Shown here: one piece after another, positions 28,516 to 37,681 of the stretch
Layout: each line of letters begins with the position of its first letter
Numbering within the stretch: position 1 is the stretch's first letter
Assembly: GCA_964552015.1 (NCBI GenBank)
Contig: CAZKFR010000006.1
Coordinates: 24,295-88,294 of the forward strand
Direction: 5' to 3'
DNA: 64,000 nt
DNA from: Rhodocaloribacter sp964552015
Lineage (GTDB): Bacteria; Bacteroidota; Rhodothermia; Rhodothermales; ISCAR-4553
Notes under the pieces: generated by a model
Database searches by the model: none
What the model saw: only the letters and a program-made list of their open reading frames with translations
What the model was told of the DNA's origin: nothing
Made by a program: the position numbers and the translations under genes

Positions 28516-29346
28516 TCATCCGAGGTGGGAGATAGACCGCCAGGAGCCCTGGCCGCCCGACATGATCGAAGAACTCGCCGGCCACCGCTCCGGGGCGATC
28601 CGGCGCAGCAACTCGTCGGTGGCGTTGGCGTAATCCCGTGCTCCGCGGCTGTACGGGTCGTGGTCGAACACCGTCGTGCCGTCCTTGTGGGTGACCGACA
28701 GCGTGGTACTCGTGCGGATGATCGACTCCATCACCCGATCCCCGTAGCGCTGGCGCAGGTACCGACGATAGGCGTGGTGGTTGCGCTTGCGGGCGTCGAC
28801 CATGGTAAAGAGAAAATAGGGCAACTCGAGCGTCGGATTGAGCTTTTCCCGGACCATCAGGACGGTCTGATAGGTCTGTTCGGCACCGAGAACGGGCTGG
28901 TACTCGGGCATGACGGGAATCAGGACGTGCTGGCTGGCCACCAGCGCGTTGAGGCTGAAAACGGTGATGGCCGCCGCCGTATCGAAGAGGATGGCGTCGT
29001 AGGGCAACGTGGCCTGCTCCAGGGCCTCCTTGATCCAGAGCACGTCCGTCGGCTTGTTGAGCCGTCGCATGACCTTGGAGAGGGTGCTCGATGCGGGCAG
29101 CACGTCGAAGTTCTTCCGGGCCTGCACGGGCACCTGATCGAGACGCACCTGCGGGTCGAACAGCGCGAGCGAGGAGGCCGGCTCGGGCGGCTCGGGCAAC
29201 CCCACCATGCGCGTGAGAAACCCCTGGGGGTCCAGGTCGACAACCAGCGTGCGGAAGCCGCTCAGCCCCAGGGCAGCCGCCACATTGATCGTGGATGTGG
29301 TTTTCCCCGATCCTCCCTTGTGGTTACAGACGGCGAGAACGATCAT
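28516..29346 (-). CDS. ParA/Soj-family ATPase
   Basis: 276-residue deviant-Walker ATPase. NHKGGSGKTT near the start is the ParA P-loop with its signature lysine, followed by TLVVDLDPQGFLTRMVGLPE (Walker A' / switch region) and DAILFDTAAAITVFSLNALVAS (Walker B). The start at 29346 is chosen as it begins the conserved IVLAVCNHKGG block; an upstream in-frame ATG adds 12 residues. No ParB gene or parS cluster is adjacent, so this is an orphan ParA that may position a protein or plasmid-like cargo rather than segregate the chromosome. It is divergent from lnt. Confidence 0.85.
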   Translation of the reverse strand: MIVLAVCNHKGGSGKTTSTINVAAALGLSGFRTLVVDLDPQGFLTRMVGLPEPPEPASSLALFDPQVRLDQVPVQARKNFDVLPASSTLSKVMRRLNKPTDVLWIKEALEQATLPYDAILFDTAAAITVFSLNALVASQHVLIPVMPEYQPVLGAEQTYQTVLMVREKLNPTLELPYFLFTMVDARKRNHHAYRRYLRQRYGDRVMESIIRTSTTLSVTHKDGTTVFDHDPYSRGARDYANATDELLRRIAPERWPASSSIMSGGQGSWRSISHLG

Positions 29347-29426
29347 ACGATTCCGGTTGAAAACAGGGCAGGTCGCGGGCAAATTACCCTGTTGTCACAT
29401 TGCAATCAAATGAAGAAAGGTTCTCC

Positions 29427-31084
29427 ATGCCTTTGCGGCTTTCCCGTTCAGCCGTCGTGCCGGTGCTCCTGAGCGGTCTCGGGCTGGGCCTGAGTTTTCC
29501 GCCGTATCCCTTTCCCTTCCTGGCCTGGGTGGCGCTGGTGCCCCTGCTGTGCCGCTGGGCTCGCTCGCCGACCGCCGCCCCGCTTCTGCTCGAGGCGTAT
29601 CTGGCGTTCTTGCTCACCTTCGCCGTGGCGTTCTACTGGCCGCTGGGACATGCGCTTCCTTCGGCAGCCCTCGCCTCGTTGACGCCGCTGCTGGCCCTCC
29701 CGCTGGTGATGGCCCTCCCGTTCGGAGCCTCGGTTCTCGTGAGGAACCGCCTCGGGCGCAGGGCTGGTCTGATCGCCCTCGTGGCCTGCTGGATGCTGGT
29801 CGAAGGTGGCCTGAGCCGCGGCCCGCTCGCCTTCCCCTGGACGCTCCTGGGACACACCCAGGCGACATGGCTCCCCCTGATCCAGATGACCGACGTGACG
29901 GGCGTGCCGGGCCTGACGCTGTGGGTCTGGTTGATGAACCTGACCGTCGTCGCCCTCCTGCAGGCCCCGGCACGACGGCGGCCGGTCCTGGTCCTGATGC
30001 TCCTGCTCGCCCTCCCCCTGGCCTACGGCCACCTCCGCCGCACCACCCTCCCGGCGCCGGCCGGCTACCTGACCGTCGCCGTCGTGCAACCCGCCCTGCC
30101 CGCCGAAGCCTGGGCCGACGTGCATGACACCAGCCGCATCGACACCCTGCTCTCCCTGACCGAGCGACTCCTGACCTCCTCTACCTCGAAGCCCGACCTG
30201 ATCGTATGGCCGGAGACGGCGCTGCCCGTCATGCCGGCCCACGACCCGCCCCGGCCGCTGCGGGAGGCCGTGACCCGGTGGGCCGTCCCGCTCCTGACCG
30301 GTGCCATCGTCCGGATGCCGGACGCCACCTACCGCAACAGCGCCGTGCTCCTGCGGCNNNNNNNNNNNNNNNNNNNNNNNNNNNNNNNNNNNNNNNNNNN
30401 NNNNNNNNNNNNNNNNNNNNNNNNNNNNNNNNNNNNNNNNNNNNNNNNNNNNNNNNNGCCATCGTCCGGATGCCGGACGCCACCTACCGCAACAGCGCCG
30501 TGCTCCTGCGGCCCGACGGGAGCACGGCTCGGTACGACAAGCAGCGTCTCGTCCCCTTCGCCGAGCGGGTGCCGTTCTCCGACGCCCTGCCCTGGCTCCG
30601 CCCGCTGGCCGTCCCGGCCGGCGGCGTGGCGGCCTACGAGCCGGGCCCGCCGGCGACCCCCCTCGACCTCGCCGGGACGCGCCTCGGCGTGCTCATCTGC
30701 TTCGAGAGCGCCTTCGGGAACCACCCCCGGCCGTACCTCGAACAAGGGGCGGGCCTGCTCGTAACGCTGACGCAGGACGGCTGGTGGGGACCCACGCCGG
30801 GCTACCGACAACACCTGGCGCTGACCCGGCTCCGGGCCGTCGAAACGCGGCGGGCCGTGGTGCAGGTGAGCGTCAGCGGCATGACGGCGCTGCTCTTGCC
30901 GGACGGCTCCTCGGCCTTCGAAGTGGGATGGATGGCCCGTGACGCCCGCCTCGCCCGCGTGCCGCTCCACACCACGACGACCGTCTATGCGCGACGGGGC
31001 GATGTGCTTACGGGCCTGGCCCTGATCGTGGCGCTCGCGCTCGCCGCCCGGACCCTCTACGCGGCGAGCAGGTCTACCCCATGA
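29427..31084 (+). CDS. lnt: Apolipoprotein N-acyltransferase, interrupted by assembly gap
   Basis: Integral-membrane enzyme of lipoprotein maturation that adds the third acyl chain. Joining across the gap (removing one 55-bp duplicate and 100 Ns) gives 500 residues: about six N-terminal membrane helices, then the nitrilase-like periplasmic domain with WPETALP (catalytic Glu), YDKQRLVPFAERVPF (catalytic Lys) and LICFESAFG (catalytic Cys), ending with one more helix. As deposited, 155 extra bases shift the frame. The ATG at 29427 lies before the first helix. The gene just downstream overlaps or abuts the stop codon region. Confidence 0.9.
30303..30512. repeat. Assembly gap (100 N) between exact 55-bp direct repeats inside lnt
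   Basis: Bases 30303-30357 are repeated exactly at 30458-30512 around 100 Ns (30358-30457). Removing 155 bases restores the lnt frame (501 codons with stop). The same 55-base length at both gaps in the window points to a k = 55 contig overlap left unmerged. Confidence 0.9.
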
Positions 31085-31167
31085 GATGCATCGCGCACGG
31101 CTTCCACCGGACCTCCGGGTCGCAAGCCTCCGATCCCGCCTTTATGCCCCAGCCTCCCCCTGCCTCC

Positions 31168-31779
31168 ATGCGCCTGAACGTGCCCCTCGTCCTCGCCTCG
31201 GCCTCACCGCGACGCCGGCATCTGCTCCGCCAGCTCGGCCTGGAGGTCATCGTGCATCCCAGCCACGTCGAGGAAACGGTGCCGGACGCCCTCGCGCCCG
31301 AAACGGTCGTGCAACTCCTGGCAAAGCATAAAGCCGAGGCCGTGGCCCCCACGTATCCCGAGGCCCTCACGCTCGGCGCCGACACCATCGTGGTGCTCGA
31401 CGGGGATATCCTCGGCAAGCCCGGGTGTGCCGGGGAAGCCCATGCCATGCTCCGCCGGCTGAGCGGGCGCACCCACACGGTCTACACAGGCTTCGCCCTG
31501 GTCCACCCGGCCTCACGACGCGCCGTCACCGCGTTCGAGGCGACGCACGTCACCTTCGCCCACCTCTCCGACGAGGAGATCGCCGCCTATGTCGCCACGG
31601 GGGCGCCCCTCGACAAAGCCGGCGCCTACGGCATCCAGGATGACTACGGCGCCCTCTTCATCCCCCGCATCGAAGGGGACTTCTTCAACGTCGTGGGCCT
31701 CCCCCTGCACCGGCTCTACCGCATCCTGCGCAAAGAATTCAAGGACCTGCTGGAGGGAAACACGGGCCTGACGGGTTAA
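31168..31779 (+). CDS. maf: Maf-family nucleotide pyrophosphatase
   Basis: 203 residues. The signature LASASPRRRHLLRQLG lies at residues ~8-23, with GADTIVVLDGDILGKP (about 72-87) and the C-terminal YGIQDDYGALFIPRIEGDFFNVVGLPL block that completes the active site. Maf proteins hydrolyse dTTP, UTP and modified nucleotides and are linked to septum control. The start at 31168 matches the family N-terminus; an in-frame ATG at 31081, overlapping the lnt stop by four bases, would add 29 residues and cannot be excluded if translation is coupled. Confidence 0.92.
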   Translation: MRLNVPLVLASASPRRRHLLRQLGLEVIVHPSHVEETVPDALAPETVVQLLAKHKAEAVAPTYPEALTLGADTIVVLDGDILGKPGCAGEAHAMLRRLSGRTHTVYTGFALVHPASRRAVTAFEATHVTFAHLSDEEIAAYVATGAPLDKAGAYGIQDDYGALFIPRIEGDFFNVVGLPLHRLYRILRKEFKDLLEGNTGLTG

Positions 31780-31812
31780 AACGTGCTCTCACAAACCCAC
31801 CGAGACGGCACC

Positions 31813-32559
31813 ATGCCTCGTTCTTTTGACGACCTTCGCGTTCTGCTGATTCAGGCCCGCGGTACCCGGGACATCGAAGAACAGGAACAGGCATGCTTTC
31901 TCGAGCGCTGCCGCCTCCGGCCCGATCAACTCGTCCCGGTGAACGTCGTGCGGGATCGCCTGCACCCGGGCCTGCTCGACGGCATCGACGCCGTCATGAT
32001 CGGCGGGGCCGGTGAGTTTTCGGCCACGAAGGACTACCCCTGGATGGAGGACCTGCTGAACCTCTGTCGGTATCTCCGGGCACAGGGCCTGCCCACCTTC
32101 GGCTCCTGCTGGGGCCATCAGATCCTCGCTCGGGCCTACGGGGGCACGGTCATCCACGACCCCGAACGCGCCGAGATGGGCTGCGGCACCGTGACCCTGA
32201 CCGAAGCCGGACGCCGGGATCCCCTCTTCCGCAACTTCCCCCCCTCGTTCCGCGCCAATATGGGCCACCACGACCGCGTCAGCGTCCTCCCCCCCGGCGC
32301 TATCGAACTGGCCCGCAGCGACTCCCAGCCCAACCAGGCCTTCCGGATGGCCGGCCAGCCCATCTATGGCACCCAGTTCCACAGCGAACTCGATGCCCAC
32401 CGCGAACGCGAACGGCTCATCCGCTACCGCGACTATTATCGCAACGAGATGCCGGACGACGAGACGTTCCAGCGCGTGCTCGACAGCCTCGCCGAGACGA
32501 CGGAGGTCGACCACCTCCTGCACGACTTTCTGATGACGTTTGCCGTGGGCCCGGCTTGA
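31813..32559 (+). CDS. Class I glutamine amidotransferase-like protein
   Basis: 248 residues with a single GATase-1 domain. The nucleophile Cys is in TFGSCWGHQILARAYGG (elbow), and the partner His/Glu are in YGTQFHSELDAH near residue 195. It resembles stand-alone GuaA-type amidotransferase domains and the gamma-glutamyl hydrolase-like proteins; no synthase partner is adjacent, so the acceptor substrate is unknown. The ATG at 31813 begins the conserved LRVLLIQARGTRDIEEQE block, with an upstream in-frame start possible but less likely. It lies 33 bases after maf and 118 bases before the sugar dehydrogenase. Confidence 0.87.
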   Translation: MPRSFDDLRVLLIQARGTRDIEEQEQACFLERCRLRPDQLVPVNVVRDRLHPGLLDGIDAVMIGGAGEFSATKDYPWMEDLLNLCRYLRAQGLPTFGSCWGHQILARAYGGTVIHDPERAEMGCGTVTLTEAGRRDPLFRNFPPSFRANMGHHDRVSVLPPGAIELARSDSQPNQAFRMAGQPIYGTQFHSELDAHRERERLIRYRDYYRNEMPDDETFQRVLDSLAETTEVDHLLHDFLMTFAVGPA

Positions 32560-32677
32560 GCCCCCGCATCCGACGGAGGACAGCACGGCTGGCGCCGACG
32601 GATCATCGCGCTGGCAACACCCCGCGGCCGTGCGTACCTTGCGATCCCTCGACCCCGGCCACCCGTTCCGTTCGCTG

Positions 32678-33820
32678 ATGCCCCCTCGATCCGTCCTGTT
32701 CTGCCTCCTGGTGATCCTGGCCGCCTGCGGCGAAGAACCGCTCGTCCTCGACGACGAGCCGACCTATCCCATCTCCGTCCCCCCCGGCTTTCGGGTCGAG
32801 GTAGTCGCGGAGGGGCTCCATCTCCCCACGTCGCTGGCCTTCGCACCGGACGGCTCCGGCCGGCTCTTCGTCAATGAACTCCAGACGGGGCACATCCGCG
32901 TCATCCGGGACGACGTCCTGCTTCCGGAACCGTTCGCCGAGGTAGCCACGAACGTCAGCGGCGGCTTCCCCGTGGCCGGCGAGAACGGTCTCATCGGCCT
33001 GGCCTTCGACCCGGCTTTCGAGGACAACGGCTACGTATACGTCACCTATGCCGTTCGCCTGAACGATGGCACCAACCGGGGGGCCGTGGCCCGTTTCCGG
33101 GAGGTGGATGGCCGTGGCACCGACTTCACCGTGCTGCTCGATGGCATCCCGGCCGCGCCGGGCCATCAGATCCAGAGCCTGGCCTTCGGGCCCGACGGCA
33201 AACTCTACGTCTCGGTGGGGGATGCTTACCTGCAAGAGGCCGCACAGGACACGTCCGCCCTCACCGGCAAGATCCTGCGCCTGAACCCGGACGGCTCCAT
33301 CCCCCCGGACAACCCGTTCCCCGGACAGGCCGCCTATGCCATCGGCCTGCGCAACAGCTTCGACCTGGCGTTCGACGCGGCGGGCAACCTGTTTTCGGCC
33401 GACAATGGCCCCAGCTTCCATGACGAGTTGAACCGCATCGAGGCCGGCGGCAACTACGGCTGGCCTTTCGCCCTCGGCCCCGCCGGAGACCCCCGCTTCA
33501 TCGACCCGCTCCACACCTGGACCGAGATCGTCTCCCCCAACGGCCTCACCTTCTACCGGGGCACGGCGTTCCCGCCCGCCTACCGGGGTCGCCTCTTCGT
33601 CGTGCTCTTCGGCGATACGTTCTCGGAAGGCCCCAGTCCCCGCGCCAAGCGCCTCGTGGCTATCGACGTGACCGCCAACCCGCCCGTCATCGAGGACTTC
33701 GCCGTCTATGCCTTCCCCGGCCAGGGCAACCCGCTCGACGTCGTCGAGGGACCGGACGGTCATGTGTACTTCACCGACATCTTCCAGGGCCGGGTCTACC
33801 GGATCCGGTACACGGGATAG
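32678..33820 (+). CDS. PQQ-dependent sugar dehydrogenase-like lipoprotein
   Basis: 380 residues. A type II signal peptide ends at LVILAAC (cysteine at about 17), so the protein is a lipoprotein. The rest is a six-bladed propeller of the glucose/sorbosone dehydrogenase family: SLAFAPDGSGRLFVNE, ENGLIGLAFDP, APGHQIQSLAFGPDGKLYVSVGD, then GLRNSFDLAFD and NYGWPF blocks that line the PQQ site. Oxidation of a sugar or other alcohol at the periplasmic side is likely; substrate is unknown, and some family members act on non-sugar substrates. The start is at the lipoprotein signal; upstream in-frame codons add a non-signal leader. Confidence 0.87.
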   Translation: MPPRSVLFCLLVILAACGEEPLVLDDEPTYPISVPPGFRVEVVAEGLHLPTSLAFAPDGSGRLFVNELQTGHIRVIRDDVLLPEPFAEVATNVSGGFPVAGENGLIGLAFDPAFEDNGYVYVTYAVRLNDGTNRGAVARFREVDGRGTDFTVLLDGIPAAPGHQIQSLAFGPDGKLYVSVGDAYLQEAAQDTSALTGKILRLNPDGSIPPDNPFPGQAAYAIGLRNSFDLAFDAAGNLFSADNGPSFHDELNRIEAGGNYGWPFALGPAGDPRFIDPLHTWTEIVSPNGLTFYRGTAFPPAYRGRLFVVLFGDTFSEGPSPRAKRLVAIDVTANPPVIEDFAVYAFPGQGNPLDVVEGPDGHVYFTDIFQGRVYRIRYTG

Positions 33821-33825
33821 CCCTC

Positions 33826-34710
33826 TCACGCCGTGTCTTCCGGATCTTCGTGCACCACCCAGACCGGGCAGGGTGCCTGACGTGCCACGCGCTCGGAGAC
33901 GCTGCCCAGCGCAAACCGGGCCAGGCGGCTCTTCTCCCGCCGCCCGACCACGATCAGGTCGCTCCCGGCCGCCTCGGCAAACGAGAGGATGGCCTGGTCG
34001 GGCGGGCCGTCGACGACGTGCACCTGCCAGCGGGGAGCGTCGGGCCCCACCGCCGCGCCCACGAGGTCACGCAGCCGACGCCGGACCCGTTCCTGCAGGT
34101 CCGGCACGAGGTCATAGACGGTGCGGATCTGGGTGAGGGAGACCGGGAAGGCCAGCGGCGGGATGGCGTAGAGGACATCCATGCGGGCTCCCAGGAGGCG
34201 CGAAGCCTCGGCGGCGCGGGCGAGCTGGCTCCGGGTGACGTCGGAAAGCGCAACCGGCACGAGCACCTGTTCGATCCGATCCACCGCCTGTCCTTCGCGC
34301 ACGAGCAGCACGTCACACGGGGCCTGCGCAAGGACTTCGGCCGCCACGCTGCCCAGCACGAGCCGGGCGATGCCCCCCCGCCCGTGCGTGCCCATGACGA
34401 TCAGGTCGGGGCGCAGCGTACGGGCATACCGCACGATGGCCTCCGGAACCCCCGGCGCACGCAGACACACCCTTTCGACCCGCACGCCCGGGACATCAAA
34501 CGCTTCAATCTCTCGTGCCAGATCTCCGGCACACGAGGCTTCCTCCCGGTGCCGCCGGGCCCGGTCGAGCGCCGGATCGGGCGTCGCCGCCGCCTCTACC
34601 ACATGGAGCAGAAAGATGCTGGCCTCCGCCGGGGCCGCCAACCGCCCCGCCAGGCTGAGGGCGGCCCGGGCATGACCGGAAAAATCCGTGGGCACCAGCA
34701 GCGTTTTCAT
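33826..34710 (-). CDS. Tandem-domain universal stress protein (last gene of the USP operon)
   Basis: 294 residues made of two UspA domains. The N-terminal domain holds VMGTHGRGGIARLVLGSVAAEVL, a full ATP-binding G-x2-G-x9-G-S motif; the second domain has VVGRREKSRLARFALGSVSE, a weaker version. GGAGGGG precedes the ATG and supports the start. USPs bind ATP and help survival under starvation or redox stress. It is the last of four genes in one minus-strand operon behind a TonB gene, 31 bases away. It converges, 5 bases away, on the sugar dehydrogenase. Confidence 0.88.
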   Translation of the reverse strand: MKTLLVPTDFSGHARAALSLAGRLAAPAEASIFLLHVVEAAATPDPALDRARRHREEASCAGDLAREIEAFDVPGVRVERVCLRAPGVPEAIVRYARTLRPDLIVMGTHGRGGIARLVLGSVAAEVLAQAPCDVLLVREGQAVDRIEQVLVPVALSDVTRSQLARAAEASRLLGARMDVLYAIPPLAFPVSLTQIRTVYDLVPDLQERVRRRLRDLVGAAVGPDAPRWQVHVVDGPPDQAILSFAEAAGSDLIVVGRREKSRLARFALGSVSERVARQAPCPVWVVHEDPEDTA

Positions 34711-34741
34711 GATCGCGCCCCTCCGGGCTCACCCCGGCCGC

Positions 34742-35545
34742 TCAATCGGTTTTGGGGTTACGCAGCTTGAAGCGGATGGGGATCGCCATGCGCACCCGCA
34801 CCGGGACGCCGCGCTGCTTGCCCGGCTTGAACCGGAGCTTCATGACGGCGTCGATGGCCGCCTGGTCCAGTACGCTCCCCGCCGACCGCGCGATAGTCGC
34901 ATTGGAAGGACGGCCGTCCGGCTCCACCACGATCTGCACCACGACCAGTCCTTCCAGTCCGGCCTTCTTGGCGATGTCGGGATACTCGAGGTATTCATAG
35001 ATCTTCGCCGTCCCGCCGATGATCTCCGGCATCTCTTCCACGACCACGAAGATCTCGGGCTCTTCCTCGGCCACGGCCTTGTCCTCGGACGGAGGCGGGG
35101 GCGGCGGGGGCAGGTCCGCCAGCGGCTCGTCGATGTCGAGCGTAGCGTCCAGGTCCAGGTCGACGTCGTCCAGGATCTCATCGTTGGGCACCTCGACCGG
35201 AACCGGCGGGCGCGGCGGAGGCGGCGCCTTCAGTTCCTGCCGGGTTTGCTGAATCTCCTCCATCTGCACGACCTCCTGCTCGCTCAGCGTCAGGTCGAAG
35301 CCCTCGTCTTCCGGTTGCATCGGCAGGCGAAACAGCACGATCATGATGCCGAGGGAGAGGGCCAGGCCGAGCATGACGAAGAGCCGGTAGTCCTGCCGGA
35401 GGTCGGCATGGGGATGCTTGTAGGGCTTGCGGCGCCGCGGCGTTTGCGGCCGGGCCTCCGTCACCGGCTCGGGATGCACGCTGCCTTCCGTTCGGGTCAC
35501 CCGGCGCGGGGGGCGCGGCAGCTTGATGTCGGATTGCACGTTCAT
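34742..35545 (-). CDS. TonB-family energy transducer
   Basis: 267 residues. A cytoplasmic basic N-terminus (~60) precedes one membrane helix (about 63-82, RLFVMLGLALSLGIMIVLF), a proline-rich spacer (LKAPPPPRPPVPVEVP) and acidic linker, then a TonB C-terminal domain with VVQIVVEPDGRP and MKLRFKPGKQRGVPVRVRM. It should pass the proton motive force to outer-membrane receptors. Start at 35545 is supported by GGAGG upstream; the in-frame GTG at 35557 lies before that site. Placement inside a universal-stress operon is unusual; no exbBD or receptor gene is near. Confidence 0.87.
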   Translation of the reverse strand: MNVQSDIKLPRPPRRVTRTEGSVHPEPVTEARPQTPRRRKPYKHPHADLRQDYRLFVMLGLALSLGIMIVLFRLPMQPEDEGFDLTLSEQEVVQMEEIQQTRQELKAPPPPRPPVPVEVPNDEILDDVDLDLDATLDIDEPLADLPPPPPPPSEDKAVAEEEPEIFVVVEEMPEIIGGTAKIYEYLEYPDIAKKAGLEGLVVVQIVVEPDGRPSNATIARSAGSVLDQAAIDAVMKLRFKPGKQRGVPVRVRMAIPIRFKLRNPKTD

Positions 35546-35590
35546 GATCGCCTCCACAGGTTTTTTTCGGGCTCGTCGTTTCCCGGGCGT

Positions 35591-36505
35591 TCAGAGCATG
35601 GGCTGCGCCGGGAGCGGAGCCGGACGCACCGCCGTTTCCTGCGTTTTCGGCTTCAGCAGCGACTTGCCGGCTACCCGATCGACGAACACGGGGCAGGGTG
35701 CGGCCCGGATGACGTGCTCGACGTCCCGCCCCAGAGGGTGCACGGTCTCCGTATGCTGTCCGTGCGAACCCAGTACCACCAGGCCCTGTGTGAGCCCTGA
35801 AGCCACGTCCAGGATGACGTCGGCGGGCCGCCCGGCCCGCACCTCCACCCGAGCGTTCGAGCCGGGCCCGAGGACAGCCTCGCTCAGAGCCCGCAGACGA
35901 CGCGCGGCTTCCGAGCGCGCATCGGCGGCCGGCACCACATGAAGAAAGCGGAGTTCCGCACCATAGAGCCGGGCCAGCTCGACGCCATAACGCAGGGCCC
36001 GTTGCCCGTTCCGGGAGAAATCCACCGGCACGAGGACGGCCTCCACGAGATCGGGGCGCCGGCTGCTCCGGGGTCCCACGGCAAAGACCGGGCGATCGGC
36101 CGTCTTGACAATCTGCTCGGCCGTCGCCCCGATGATCCAGTGGTCGGGGACGTCGCTCAGGAACCGGTCCATGCTCCGGTTGCCGTGGGTGCCCAGGACG
36201 ATCAGGTCCACGTCCTCGCGGCGGGCATGCTCCAGGATGGCGGCGGTGGGATCGGCGTGAAGCCGGTGGTAATACCGGATCGCAACCCCGTTCCACCGGG
36301 CTACCGAATCCCCGACCGTAGATCCCCCACCGACGGCGTCCCCGCCACCCAACCGGTACTGAAAAGGGCCCGCATAGTCCTCCTGGACGTGCAGCAGGTG
36401 CACCTCGGCGCCGAGCTTGTCGGCCAGATGGAGTGCATGCATGAGGGCCCCTTCGGCGCAGGTCGAGTAGTCGGTCGGCACCAGAATGGTTTTCAGACTC
36501 AACAT
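35591..36505 (-). CDS. Tandem-domain universal stress protein
   Basis: 304 residues with two UspA domains. The first has VLGTHGNRSMDRFLSDVPDHW with a shortened loop after the GTHG; the second has VVLGSHGQHTETVHPLGRD where the usual G-x9-G-S motif is altered, so ATP binding by the second domain is doubtful. AGAGGTGAAGCC precedes the ATG. It sits between the largest USP gene and the tonB gene, with 45-base spacers on both sides, in one operon that is predicted to begin under the palindrome at 37624. Confidence 0.87.
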   Translation of the reverse strand: MLSLKTILVPTDYSTCAEGALMHALHLADKLGAEVHLLHVQEDYAGPFQYRLGGGDAVGGGSTVGDSVARWNGVAIRYYHRLHADPTAAILEHARREDVDLIVLGTHGNRSMDRFLSDVPDHWIIGATAEQIVKTADRPVFAVGPRSSRRPDLVEAVLVPVDFSRNGQRALRYGVELARLYGAELRFLHVVPAADARSEAARRLRALSEAVLGPGSNARVEVRAGRPADVILDVASGLTQGLVVLGSHGQHTETVHPLGRDVEHVIRAAPCPVFVDRVAGKSLLKPKTQETAVRPAPLPAQPML

Positions 36506-36550
36506 GGCTTCACCTCTTGCCTCTGTACATTTTCTTCCTCCAGGCGCGGC

Positions 36551-37504
36551 TCAGGAGAAGGCATCCGCCTGTTCCAGGCTCTTCCGGTTCGCTGCGATCA
36601 GCGACTTGCCGAAACTCTTGACAGCGAAGACGGGACAGGGCGCCCGCCGCACCACGTTCTCGGTGACACTACCGATCAGCAGATGGGCCAGTCCGGTCAG
36701 GCCGTGCGTGGCCATGACGATCAGGTCCGTCTCCTGCTCTTCGGCATGGTGCACGATCTCCGAAGCTGCGTGGCCGACGCGCACGTGCACCGTCACGTCC
36801 TTGCACACCCCCAGCGTTTTCGCGCACAGTCCTTTCAGATGACGCAGCGCCTCGTTCTCGATCTCGGGCTGGATGTCGTAGACCGAATACACCGCCGCGT
36901 TGTAGAACGCCGGGTAGACGGCTTCTTCGATGACGTGGAGCACATCGATCCGCGCCCCGAACCGCGCGGCCAGTTCCTTCGCATACAGGAGTGCCTCGCC
37001 GGCATGGTGCGAGAAATCCACCGGCACGAGCACCGATCGGATGAGCCGCGACGGCACCGTCTCGCGGACCGTCAGCACCGGCATGGGGGCCAGGCGCACC
37101 ACCTCTTCGGCCACACTGCCCAGCAGCAGGTGCTTGATCCCGCGCCGCCCGTGCGTGCCCATCACGATCAGGTCCACGTCCTCCTCACGCGCATAACGCA
37201 GGATGCCCGTGGCGGCCGCATCCTCCTGGAGGACCTCACAGCGCACGTCCGGCAGGGTTTCCAGCGCCACGTCCCCGCGCCGTCCGGCGCAGGTCGTCAG
37301 CTGCTCCCGCAGCCGGGCCCGAACCCGCTCCGTGTGTTCTTTCGGGTACGAGGCCGGAGCAAAGGGGTCATCCCGAAGGACCTCAACATAGATCAGGTGC
37401 AGGGTGGCCCGGAAACGCACCGCCAGATCGAGGGCCCACTCCAGCGCGGCATCGGCACCGGGCGAGAAATCGCTCGCCGCCAGAATTTTGTGCATGTGCA
37501 ACAT
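36551..37504 (-). CDS. Tandem-domain universal stress protein (first gene of the USP operon)
   Basis: 317 residues with two UspA domains, each with an intact ATP-binding motif: VMGTHGRRGIKHLLLGSVAEEVV (first domain) and VMATHGLTGLAHLLIGSVTENVV (second). GGGAGG precedes the ATG at 37504 with good spacing, which decides that start over the upstream ATG at 37534. It is the first of four genes (three USPs and a TonB) on the minus strand. The nos operon ends 178 bases upstream and a 19-bp palindrome lies 120 bases before the ATG, so it may respond to the same signal as the nos genes. Confidence 0.9.
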   Translation of the reverse strand: MLHMHKILAASDFSPGADAALEWALDLAVRFRATLHLIYVEVLRDDPFAPASYPKEHTERVRARLREQLTTCAGRRGDVALETLPDVRCEVLQEDAAATGILRYAREEDVDLIVMGTHGRRGIKHLLLGSVAEEVVRLAPMPVLTVRETVPSRLIRSVLVPVDFSHHAGEALLYAKELAARFGARIDVLHVIEEAVYPAFYNAAVYSVYDIQPEIENEALRHLKGLCAKTLGVCKDVTVHVRVGHAASEIVHHAEEQETDLIVMATHGLTGLAHLLIGSVTENVVRRAPCPVFAVKSFGKSLIAANRKSLEQADAFS

Positions 37505-37623
37505 GACCCACCTCCCATGCCATTCGGTTGCCATCCTTCGTTCGCTGGCAACATACGGTGGCGAGGGGGGCCGATTTGACAGGAAAGGTACGCGTGCCGC
37601 CGTGGGGAGAATACGTGAAGACG

Positions 37624-37642
37624 TGTAAGGGATTTCCCTACA
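37624..37642. promoter_or_regulatory. Operator-like palindrome A upstream of the USP operon
   Basis: TGTAAGGGATTTCCCTACA, arms TGTA-N11-TACA with 7 of 9 paired positions, lies 120 bases before the first USP gene. It is identical at 16 of 19 positions to the element at 44450-44468 near cytochrome c and the Rrf2 gene. A shared regulator is inferred; neither element is a known site to me. Confidence 0.5.
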
Positions 37643-37681
37643 TGGGCAGGAGGCACAATACCCCGGGGCGGAGACAAGCCA

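Noticed and set aside
37624..37642. The palindrome after nosY as an intrinsic terminator of the nos operon
   Set aside because: The stem core is short and no U-tract follows on either strand; near identity with the site at 44450 favours a protein-binding site.
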